Made by a program: the position numbers and the translations under genes
The notes under the pieces: generated by a model
The model's database searches: none
Seen by the model: the letters and a program-made list of their open reading frames with translations, nothing else
What the model was told of the DNA's origin: nothing
NCBI GenBank assembly: GCA_037042185.1
Contig: JAXQJY010000033.1
Location: forward strand, 1,364,001-1,428,000
From: Sordariomycetes sp. S80-01Y
Taxonomy: Eukaryota > Ascomycota > Sordariomycetes
Direction of reading: 5' to 3'
Length of the DNA stretch: 64,000 nt
Shown here: positions 52,842-62,596 of the stretch, piece by piece
How the letters are laid out: every line of letters begins with the position of its first letter
Position numbering within the stretch: position 1 is the stretch's first letter

Positions 52842-53258
52842 AGCCAGCTGATCTGACAGACATACGCAAGAATACCAAGCCAAATCGCTTCCCTGCCTTT
52901 TAAGTTTCGTCACTCATCCTTCCGAAGTTCCCTGTTCTTCTCAAACCGTTGTGCATGTCGCGCCCGTTGCTGAAGTACGTGGGGAGCCAGCTAGTGTATC
53001 CACTTACCGCGAACACAACGTTGCGTCCCGAAGCTGAGCTGAGATACGCCTTGAATCACTCACTACCCGCCGCTCCAAACCTCTTCCAACATCGATTTAT
53101 TACGTACACCGAGCCGTATCATCCGGGTTGCAGGTCAGTCTCCTGAGAGCCTCTTCCAGCTCCTCGTATATCTTTCCCCGCAACCCCCACCTCTCTCTTA
53201 CCTTCACCAACCTCGACCGTCTCAGGACTCACGCACTTCACCTTGAACTGCTGCAAAC
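52842..53258. other. Spacer between EFM7 and the PhyH gene
   Basis: About 417 bp; 3' UTR and a promoter with a C/T-rich end just before the next start. No gene is seen. Confidence 0.5.
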
Positions 53259-54134
53259 ATGTCCAAGACACCTCATCTCGACGCGCTCAACCGTGATGGC
53301 TACGTAGTCATCAAATCCATCTTCCCTCCTCAAACCCTGTCCGTCCTCCGCGATGCAGCCTCTAAAGCCACCGCGCTTGCCCGCACCGGCTCCTGGCCCC
53401 ACGTCCGCACCGTCGGCAAGCAATTCCCTCCTTGGGACGCCTCCCGTGCCCCCATCGATGGTATCTGGGGTGTTCAGCATCTCATGAACCCGGACCTCCC
53501 CGGCAGTGATCTATTCACCCAGACGTACTTCTCGTCGGAGATTCTGGACATCGTCAAGGAGCTTCTGGAGTGCACGGATGAAGAACTGGTGATGGAGTTA
53601 TTTAACATGTTGGTGCGACCCGAGAAGGGCTTCGAGCTGAGATGGCATCGCGATGATATCCCTGCCGATGCAGACCCGCAGACTGAGATGGAGAGGCTGG
53701 GGAGGCCGGCGTGGCACGCGCAGTACAACTTCGCCCTGTTCGAAGACGACAGCCTGGTTCTGGTTCCCGGATCTCACAAGAGGGCGAGAACAGACACTGA
53801 ACGCAGCGCGGACCCGTTTGAGAAGACGTTGCCGGATCAGCTCATCGTCAAGCTGGAGCCGGGCGACATTGCCTTCTACAACAATAACATCCTGCACAGG
53901 GGCGTGTACGATGAGAGCAAAGAGCGGATGACGCTGCATGGTTCAGTGGGTCATTCAGGGGGCAGCACCCTCAGGGCGAGGAACGTGCTGCAGCACGGGG
54001 TGGGAAATTGGGTAGATGGATGTGACTTTGGACGACTAGGCCGGGAGGAGAAGAAAAGGGCCCAGGAGATGAGGGACAGGCTGGTCAAGATGGGTGGGGA
54101 GAGCGGCGAGGTCGGATATTCGCTTCAAGGCTAG
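53259..54134 (+). CDS. Phytanoyl-CoA dioxygenase (PhyH) family Fe(II)/2-oxoglutarate oxygenase
   Basis: A 291-aa oxygenase of the PhyH superfamily. The facial triad is visible: His130 and Asp132 in RWHRDD, and His213 in NNNILHRG. Downstream ERMTLHGSVGHSGG probably carries the 2-oxoglutarate-binding residue. The lead HLDALNRDGYVVIKSIFPPQ is the usual start of PhyH proteins. VLVPGSHKRAR and KLEPGDIAFYNNN are conserved beta-strand blocks. There is no intron and no PTS1 or signal peptide, so a cytosolic enzyme is likely. PhyH family members in fungi act on fatty acids, sphingolipids, alkaloids or terpenoids; the substrate here is not evident. The next gene is over 3 kb away. Confidence 0.9.
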   Translation: MSKTPHLDALNRDGYVVIKSIFPPQTLSVLRDAASKATALARTGSWPHVRTVGKQFPPWDASRAPIDGIWGVQHLMNPDLPGSDLFTQTYFSSEILDIVKELLECTDEELVMELFNMLVRPEKGFELRWHRDDIPADADPQTEMERLGRPAWHAQYNFALFEDDSLVLVPGSHKRARTDTERSADPFEKTLPDQLIVKLEPGDIAFYNNNILHRGVYDESKERMTLHGSVGHSGGSTLRARNVLQHGVGNWVDGCDFGRLGREEKKRAQEMRDRLVKMGGESGEVGYSLQG

Positions 54135-57100
54135 GACAGTTGCTTGAGAATGGGCCTGGGTTGTACATCCATGTTGACGAATGTGATAACTTCTGGGGGA
54201 TGTGTCCTCCTGCGACCCTGATACTAACACATCATGCCACATTGGGTCAGTTGAACATGTCGGGGCACGGTCCAATTCTGGGTGTTCGGAGAAGTCAGAA
54301 TTACTTTCATCTCTCAGCCTAGCCCCTTTCCACAGTGACGATTCTACAGACTCAAGTTGAATCTTCGACATTAGCCGGGGCCCCACGCAAGCTGATGTAA
54401 ATCCAGCTACTCTGCGGCACTGATCAGGGCCATTGCTGTGACTTAAACTTTACTTTCTGTCGCAGCTACATAGCTGACCACGTTACGTGATCTCAATTTG
54501 CACCTGGCGACAGATGGTGCGTATAGGTAAGGGCCTCCTGAAATAAGGACACCGACGGGGCCTTTTCCTGATCACCATCCCATCTTCACCACGCATTCTG
54601 TCAAGGTAATACATCAAAATTCTACGTGTATCTCGTTTGCTCGCCCGGGAGACTTTTCCAGGGCCGAAATGGATGTCCTGGACTGTGACTTGACGCTGAT
54701 TTCAGGAACATTATATTCCATTGAGTACATCGTGCATCGGTCTTATGACCTATGTCTCTGGTGCAGATAGATGCCTTGTAGACGTGTTGCACATGCAAGA
54801 TATGACGTTCCTTACGGTCACAGACGTCCGAATATAAGGTCTTCGATTCAGCATGCTTGTAGTTCGTATCCATACTCCCAGTGGCTACCCCGGGAAAGGT
54901 CCCCGGGTTGCGATCGACGAGTACCGAGGGGGGGGCAGTCGCATGACGATTGCGGTGCACCCTAAGCGCACCAGTAGTGCCTGTTGCATGCTGCGCAAGA
55001 CGCATTGTAATACTGTAGGTGCCATGTTGACGTCCATTAAGGACCCACCCCGTCTGAGTAGCCCATGAGAAAGTTCCTACTCAATTAGACCGCTGGCAGG
55101 ACGGCAAATCTGCGCGGGAAGAGGACAGGTTTGACTTTGCAAGTGAGCATTGCACCAATGGCAGGGCGGGGAAGAGAAAAGCATCCCAGGCTTTGACGCA
55201 AGATCGGCGAATTGGGTCGCTAAGATGATGCGGGGGTGTTTTTGGGGCTTGGAGAGGTAGGAGAAGAGGTTGGGGTTTCTCCATGAGATCTCCTGGACAT
55301 TTGTCCTAGAACCAGCAGAGCGCGACAAGAGACGCTCAAAAGCGGCAGCCAATCTAGCCCATGCCCGTGAGATGACGATGCCTCACTTGAAGCGGCCTAT
55401 GATATTGTTCTTGGTCAAGCCCTCTCCGGCCGCAATGTGGTTGCCGAGAGCCCGTTGGAGTCTTGGATTAGCGGGTACGTGTAACGGGGATTCGCTGGGC
55501 GCGTTGGGGATGCTGGCAAGCTGGGTCCTCTCGGGCGGATAATCTTACCGCAGCCGATTGGCATCTGCTTCCCGACGCAGTGCTCTGCTTCATCGTCCCT
55601 ATCCCATGAATTGGGCTTCTCTCCCCGTGCGAGGGATCTGGTAAGCTGCAGCGAGTCATGCGCGCGCATCTGCACCACCCAGCCGCAGTTGGAGATTCTC
55701 CGAAGCTGCCCACAATGTGGACGCAAATGGGGCCGAGCTTGTGGAGGTTCGGTCTTGGACATTTCGTAACGGATTGCTGCGAGCCCATCGGGTCGGGTAA
55801 AAACATGAGACTGGGAATCGTCGGCACAGTTGACGGACATGTGCGTCCAAGCTGGGAAGTACTCCAATGCGGAGAGACGACGGCCCCCAGATGGAGACTT
55901 CGGGGGGCTCGCCCGCTGTGAGTTGGCGGCTGCCCGCTGCCCCATGGGGGGGTGCCGCCCCCCACATTGCCAGTCGCACCTTCCCAGGTTTCCTTCAGGC
56001 TGGATTGCGCCCAACCATGCCTCCGTCCGGCCTCTACGTCCTTTCTTCCCTCTTCCACGAACAGGCTGCAACCGATTCCGATTCCTAGCCGTCTGCCCTG
56101 TACCACGTACGTCTCACATACGCGCGCTTACACGGGCAAGGATTGGATCTCATCTTCCAGCTTGAGGCCTGGCCTGGCGGCTGCTTTCCCCAGCTGTCCC
56201 GTCAGGTTCACTCAGCTCCCTCGTTATCGACTGATTGTTGATCACGGCAGACCGCTCGCTCGTCGGATCATTGGCGCCGGGCAGCGACACGCCGTGTTCA
56301 CCCTCAGCCAGCCACCCTGGGTCAATCGCGACATTTTCATCCAGCCAAGCAAAGGGCTTCGACACCCACAGGCGCTGCACGTTGGGATTTTGTGGTACGT
56401 GGTACTGTACGCGGTACGTCGTGGTCCTCCCTTGCTCGCCAGCTCTGCGGCTATGCTGCTTCCCCGCTCTCCTCCTCCCTCCGCGTCCTCTCCATACGGC
56501 TGGCATCCACCGCGCACCACACTTCCTTGACCTCACACCCAATCTGTGGGCTTCCCTTCTCGTCACATCCGCCGTCTCGGGCAGCTCAGGAACGAAGCCG
56601 CGGTCAGTCCTCGCCCTCGACTCCTCCCTCCTCGAGCCCACTCGGACGCACGTCGCACAATTACCCCGTAATTGTCATCTTCGACGTCCTGCTTCCCCGG
56701 ATTTGCACGTTGCACCTCTTGGTCCCTCAGCCTCACAGTCCTCACTCCCTTGTCAATTCTCGCTGTCCTCGGCCAGCCATTCGCCTTCTCCCACTGCCTC
56801 CTCGGACCAAGCGGCAACCAAGCTTGTCTTCCCTTCTTCTCCGCAGCGACCAAATCGCTTCGCACAACGGTGCAAGCCCTTCCCTCCGCACAATTCTCTT
56901 CCAACCCCCGCCCGCTACTTTAGCACGCGCACCTCGGAGCTTCAGACGGACGTCACAAGCCTGTGGAAATGGCCCGTTGATGATCTTCGCCTACTCTCGC
57001 TGCTTGGCTCCCCCGTCTCCGTCGCCATATCCATCAACTTGCCTTTCCTCCGTACCTGCACAGCCGGTGCAAACAGCACCCGCAGCTTACCCTTTGCTCT

Positions 57101-57311
57101 CGTAGTCTCTATCGGGGCCTTGGACATTGCATTCTGCCTGTATTGGCATGCCCTACAGACTACGACAAACAAGCTAGAGGCGATCACCTGCTCTCCCCCG
57201 CTTCTTGGGACACCACTCATGCGTTTAGATACACTGTCGAGCTCTTGGACTAACCGACCTGCAAAAGTGACCTAGTAGAGCCCCCTCGTGCTCTCTCCGG
57301 CCCTGGTCAAC
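54135..57311. other. 3.2-kb region between the PhyH gene and the C2H2 factor
   Basis: Several long open frames exist on both strands (for example 346 codons from a TTG at 56235 and 218 minus-strand codons over 55415-56071), but they overlap each other, lack ATG starts or domains, and are Ser/Pro/Arg-rich, as expected from stop-poor C/T-rich DNA. The right-hand 1.5 kb looks like the promoter and long leader of the transcription factor. A pair of CCCCGGG heptamers lies at 54888-54907. No repeat family or RNA gene is seen. Confidence 0.5.
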
Positions 57312-60300
57312 ATGCTCCCCATTCAGTCACTTGACGGGTCGACCCATCCGCCTGGAGGGAGCAGTGGTGCCCTGGGTGATTCCAGCGAGAATCGCCAGCA
57401 AAAGCCCAAAACACTGCCTTGCAAGTACTGCAGCAAACGCTTTAGGTAAGTCTTGCAATTCCACCTAGAGCCACCAACGGCTGCTGAAATCAACCCGGAT
57501 AGACGAGTCGAGCATGTACAACGGCATGAGAGAACCCACACCAAGGAAAAGCCTTTCCAGTGTCAATGGGACCGCTGTGGGAAGACGTTCGGCAGACGGT
57601 GAGTTGTTTTGTCATTGCAATATCCAAAATGCAACCACAGCTCGCTCTGTGCTTTACCGCCCTTCCGCTGTCTCTCCACTCGATGGCCACTCCTCCTATA
57701 CCCTTCCCCTCACCGTGCGCTGCCACCTTCACTTTTCAACTTCCACTCGAAAGCGCAGTGTGCTTTCGATACAAACCGAGTCTGGTGTACTGTCGCTATT
57801 GTTCTACATCGTCACTCGTGCACAGGAAATATGCTTACATGGATATCAGCGATCTTCTTGTGAGGCACGAGAAACTCGTCCACCTCAACGAGAACAGCAA
57901 GGACAATGGACGCCCCAGGAAGTTGTCGTCCAACAGCACGACTCATCAGTCGTCTTACTCGGACGGACATATCGACGCGAGCTCTGGAAGCATGCATCGG
58001 CCTTTAGCGCAGCAACCACATTTGTCGCCGCCTCAGCCTACTGCTCCCCCTCCACATCAACAACAGCATTCTCAGCATCAGCCGCCGCACTTGCAGCAGA
58101 ATCGCCAGCCACCGCCAAGTTCGTACCAGCCAAATCACATTTTGTCGTCGGGCGGCAATTCGCTTTCCAACGACCCGCGATCAGCGCCGCGCAGTGCGGC
58201 CTGCAACTTGGACCTGCTGTCCGATGCTGCCTTGGCGAGCGAGGTCAATACCATACCTCCGATTCTGGATAGGCAGTCATCCAATCCAGCGGCAATAAAA
58301 GGGTACAATGAGGGACCGGGGCAGTACTCGGAGCGCTCACGCGAGGACCACACAGCCATGTCATCGGGCTATGCTCCACCAGCGCACCAAGGGTTCCCCG
58401 ACGACTACAACCTTTTCCTGGACGATTTTGCTCCGACGCCGCATTTCTTACCACCTCACTTTGATCCCGACTCAGGTGCGAGCGGATGGTCACGGTCACC
58501 AGCTAATCGCGGGCTGTCGAAGTCAGCTTCACAGTATCCCTCTCGATTCGGATCCTTGGCCCCTGACCATCGAGAGCCTCATGAGCCAGGATCGCGCAGC
58601 GATGACCCATCGCGTTCGCAATCCTTGCGAATCTCCATTGCAGACCACAATACTATAAAAAACAGGCTAGATGAGTTTTCCTCGGTATTACCGAAGGATT
58701 TCGTGTTTCCTTCCCGGCACACGCTCATGCGGTTTCTGGAAGGATATATGAGCGGCTTCCACGAGCATTTACCCTTCCTCCATCTCCCTACTCTATCGCC
58801 AGTGGAGATGGCCCCAGAGCTTCTGTTGGCAATACTGGCTGTCGGTGCGCAATATCGTTTCGAGAGCAATCGTGGATATGCTTTATGGTTTGCGGCGAAA
58901 ACCGTCTCTTTGGAGCAGATCAGAAGGCGGCATAGCTCAGAAATGAACGCTTTGCTTCCCACTCCCGCAGCCTATAGCCCTCATTCGACGCGGCCATCGC
59001 CAACTACGACATATCGACATTCTTTTGCTTCAGCACAATCGGAGCGGCCGACGATTCAGGACACACATCGCGAGCCGTACTCTCCAAACACACCGCAAGC
59101 GCGCTTGGAAACGATTCAGGCTGTGCTGCTGCTCTTCGCTGTCGGGCTTTGGGGGGCGAAGACCATTCTCCACGAAGCGCTGGCGCTGCAGAGCACTCTA
59201 GCCGGTCTCATTCGCGAAGAAGGTCTGACAGTTGAGACCAGCCAGGCAGCTCTATCAGATTGGGAGGCGTGGATTCGACTCGAGGGTGCAAACCGGACGA
59301 AACTCATTGCTTTCTGCTTTTTCAACCTTTGCAGTACTGCTTACAACATGCCGCCGCTTCTCCTAACCTCGGAACTCAACCTATACCTTCCCCTGCGCTC
59401 CCGGCTTTGGCGAGCGGAGACAGCATGGCAATGGCAAGAACTACGTCAGTCTACGCCGATAGCTGAGATTACAGTTCATGAAGCCTTCTCTCGTCTTTTC
59501 GGTCGCACCAACCAAGGGGTTCCCTCGCAACTGTCTTCACTGGGTAACTATGTCTTGATACACGCACTACTCCAGCATGTGTACCTCCTGAAGCAGACCT
59601 CATTCGCTGCAGGCTCACCTTATGATGTTCACCGGACCTTAAAACCAGAGGACGTGGAGGAAGTCACGCAGGCTCTGCGTGTATGGCAGACGAGTTTTGA
59701 GCACCGTCACCAGCTGAGGGCAGCGGAGTCGGGTCATTTTGGAGGGACCGATTCGATCCCAGGAGGTTCTCTAGCGTATAACGCCTCGGCCTTGCTTCGG
59801 TTGGCGTACATTCGCCTGTACACGGATCTGCCTCCGAGCAGGTCGCTCGAGACTAGAGACTCTGCGCTGGTCGCGTCTTCGCTGAGTGCGTCCCCGCCGC
59901 TCATGCGTAGCTTGCGACTTCATCGTGCCGTGTTCCAGGCGGTGCACGCTCTGTCGATGTTGGTGAAAGCTGGTGTCAACTACGTTGCGCGTACAAAGTC
60001 GGCCGAATGGAGCATCCAACACTCTCGTATGTCTTTCGCACCGTTTGAGTCATTTGTTCTTGCTAACATGTCAACAGTATGCAACTTTGAATGCGCACTA
60101 CTCCTCGCGAAATGGCTGTTGACCCTGTCCTCGATCACGACCTCCGACCCTCCTGCCTCGTCGGAAGAGAGGAACCTCCTCGAAACCGTCCGCCGGATGC
60201 TCGACGAGACCGAGTTCGCGGTGCCCGTTGATCCCTCGCTCTTTGGCCCTGGCGTTAGTTCGATGGAAATGGCTACCAGCGATAGCGCTAAGCTGCGGCA

Positions 60301-60469
60301 ACTTGCCGCTGCCGTAGTGAGGCTCTGGGCGGAGACATTCAAAGGCACGCACATCTTCGACATGGTCAAGATTATGGGGTTGAGCTTGGATGGATATGCT
60401 GATTTGATAGAGAAGCCAGGTGAAAGAGGCTCTTTGGGAAGAGCACCAGCTGAGTCCGGCATGGGCTGA
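57312..60469 (+). CDS. C2H2 zinc finger regulator with fungal transcription factor domain
   Basis: A 932-aa regulator. Four exons: 57312-57445, 57503-57598, 57850-60026 and 60078-60469. Two fingers are rebuilt by splicing: Cys37, Cys40, His53, His57 (CKYCSKRFRRVEHVQRHERT) and Cys65, Cys70, His83, His88 (CQWDRCGKTFGRRDLLVRHE), the Adr1/Klf-like pair that contacts DNA. Intron 2 (251 nt) is the longest and is open in the downstream frame. The last intron (51 nt, GTATGT, GCTAAC, ACAG) has no stop and is frame-neutral, so it may also be retained. After a Gln/Pro/His-rich linker comes the fungal trans domain (about 330-760: MRFLEGYMSGFHEHLPFLHL, LLAILAVGAQYRF). Such factors control carbon, amide or stress genes; the target here is unknown. 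Confidence 0.88.
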
Positions 60470-61401
60470 GGCTTCAGAAAGAGACTGGAGTCGAAACGTG
60501 CGATGTCGGGAAGATGGTGCAAAATTGCATGGCCGCAGATATTTGTAGATTTTGAGCCAACTCGAGTAGTACTTGCCGCTGGCGAACTCCACGACTCCAA
60601 GAACACCGCCTGGCAACAGCAACAACTGGTCAACAACGCGGAGGTTGGCGTTGGACGGCGTGAGGCGAAAAGGCCGTCCAGAGTTGGCGGGTGCAAAGCT
60701 TACATATGACGAATGATACATACCCCCTTTTCTTTCCCGAATACTTATACTCTATCAATTCCGTGAAGCTGAGCGCCGTCAAGCCTGTTCCCAATCCAGC
60801 GGGCAGCGACGGTCCCTTTGGGACTACTGATTCATTAGTCGGCTTTTTGCGCTTCGTCTTCCCACCTCAACAACTGGAGTGCTCCCAATTCCCTTCTACA
60901 GCTCCAGAAACCTAGAGCATTCCAAGATGGCCGAAGAGCGCGAGCAAAGCATGGACAGCTATTCCGAGGCCGACGAAGCACTTGCCTTTACCATCGACCC
61001 GCCCCCCGTCCAACCCAGGGGGTGGGCTGGCGAGGCGCCACTATTATCATGTGAGAAAGAGGGCTGTGGGGAACCACAGGGACTTGACTGTCTTTTGGTC
61101 GCGCGCCTCCGTCTCCCCAATTGCGGGGCCGAGCCGACCGTGGCTGTGGGGAAGTTACCTCGGCCCATCCGTCGATAGCCACTGCGACCGGGTTTGTATC
61201 TGACGGTTCCTCCTTGAAAACTCCAACGTCGCTGGCCCAGACTAGACCTCTTCAACCCTGACATATTTTCTCGTGCCTTGGCCATACTGTGTCCCTCTGT
61301 GACCATCCTCAGCTCCGCCCACGGACAGCAACCTACAGCGCTCCGTTCACGACCGACGTCATCCCTTCACAAGCTTGAGCGCGCGTGACTGTCTCGCGAC
61401 A
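60470..61401. other. Spacer between the C2H2 factor and the nitronate monooxygenase gene
   Basis: About 930 bp. It holds one doubtful small open frame (60927-61178) and the promoter of the next gene. Nothing else is recognised. Confidence 0.5.
60927..61178 (+). CDS. Doubtful small ORF (83 aa)
   Basis: Starts on an ATG in CCAAGATGG context and begins MAEEREQSMDSYSEADEALA, which has the look of a real acidic protein, but the second half (Arg/Gly/Pro-rich) does not and no domain is known. It could be a small gene, an upstream ORF of the nitronate monooxygenase mRNA 220 bp away, or chance. Confidence 0.25.
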   Translation: MAEEREQSMDSYSEADEALAFTIDPPPVQPRGWAGEAPLLSCEKEGCGEPQGLDCLLVARLRLPNCGAEPTVAVGKLPRPIRR

Positions 61402-62499
61402 ATGCCGTTCGCTACAGAACTCACCAAGCGCCTCGGCATCCGGGGTACGTCCAACGCTCCCTCAGCCAGAAGCTACCGTACTGACCAGATGCAGTGCCCG
61501 TCGTCCAAGGCGGCATGATGCACGTCGGCACCGCAGACCTTGCCTCGGCCGTCTCCAACGCTGGTGGACTGGGTATCATCACCGCCCTCATCTTCACCAC
61601 CCCAGCTCTCCTGCGCGAGGAGATCCGCCGCTGCCGCACCCTCACGAACCGTCCCTTCGCTGTCAACATCACGCTACTCCCCGCCATGGTCCCGCCCGAC
61701 TACGGCGCCTACGCACAGGCCGTCATCGACGAGGGCATCAAGATTGTGGAGACGGCGGGCAACTCCCCCGGGCCGGTCATCAAGCAGCTCAAGAAGGCGG
61801 GCGTGACCATCCTGCACAAGTGCACCAGCATCCGACACGCCCAGAGCGCCGTGAAGTTGGGCGTTGACTTCCTGAGCATCGACGGATTTGAGTGCGCCGG
61901 CCACGTCGGCGAGAGCGACATCACCAACTTCATCCTGCTGAGCCGCGCGAGACAGAGCCTGGGCGTGCCATTCATCGCCTCTGGTGGCTTCGCGGACGGC
62001 TGGGGTTTGGCTGCGGCGCTGTGCCTGGGTGCCTGCGGCGTCAACATGGGTACCAGGTTCATGTGCACCGTGGAGGCGCCCATCCACACCAAGATCAAGG
62101 AGGAGATCGTCAAGGCGCAGGAGACCGACACCGCGCTTCTCCTGAGGCGTTGGAGGAACACGAGCCGGCTGTACAAGAACAAGGTCGCCGAGGAGGCGCT
62201 GAAGATCGAGAGGGAGAGCACGACGGGCAAGTTTGAGGAGATCGCGCCCTTGGTCAGCGGGAAGAGGGGCAAGGAGGTTTTCAGCAACGGCGACCCCGAG
62301 TATGGCGTAAGTCAACCCTTTGCAGTGCCCCTGCGAGATGTGTTATTGACAGAGAGAAAAGGTATGGACCGCTGGTCAAGTCATTGGTCTGATCCACGAC
62401 ATCCCTACCTGCGATGCACTGGTCCAGAGGATCGAGAAGGAGGCCCAGCAGTCGCTGCAAGACAGACTTGGGCTTTTCGTCGCCGAGTCGAAGCTGTAG
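61402..62499 (+). CDS. Nitronate monooxygenase (2-nitropropane dioxygenase family), PTS1-tailed
   Basis: An FMN TIM-barrel enzyme oxidising alkyl nitronates such as propionate-3-nitronate. Three exons: 61402-61444, 61495-62306 and 62362-62499, 330 aa. The first join reads TKRLGIR then VPVVQGGMMHVG; an alternative AG six bases earlier would add two residues. FMN and active-site blocks follow: AVSNAGGLGIITAL, FLSIDGFECAGHVGES, VPFIASGGFADGWGLAAAL, GVNMGTRFMCTVEA. The second splice, a 55-nt intron in phase 0, gives DPEYG then VWTAGQVIGLIHDIPTCDAL and the end AESKL, a canonical peroxisomal signal. If this intron is kept, the frame instead runs to 62603 with another tail without SKL. Its stop is 97 bp from that of the next gene. 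Confidence 0.92.
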
Positions 62500-62596
62500 A
62501 TGATATATTTGATTTTGTGGATAGAGCAGCGCTTTATGGAAAGATCTATACATTTGACACTCCAGAGCTGCTCATTGATACGAGCTTCGTAACACC

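Noticed and set aside
55415-56106. Two overlapping minus-strand frames of over 210 codons
   Set aside because: Stop-poor C/T-rich DNA yields such frames; composition is Arg/Pro/Ser-rich and neither resembles a protein family.
56235-57275. 346-codon plus-strand open frame before the C2H2 regulator
   Set aside because: Begins on TTG, is low complexity and lies in the probable leader; not supported as a gene.
40812-62499. A peroxisomal gene cluster (amine oxidase, PhyH enzyme, nitronate monooxygenase)
   Set aside because: The PhyH protein lacks a peroxisomal signal and unrelated housekeeping genes separate the three, so shared location looks coincidental.
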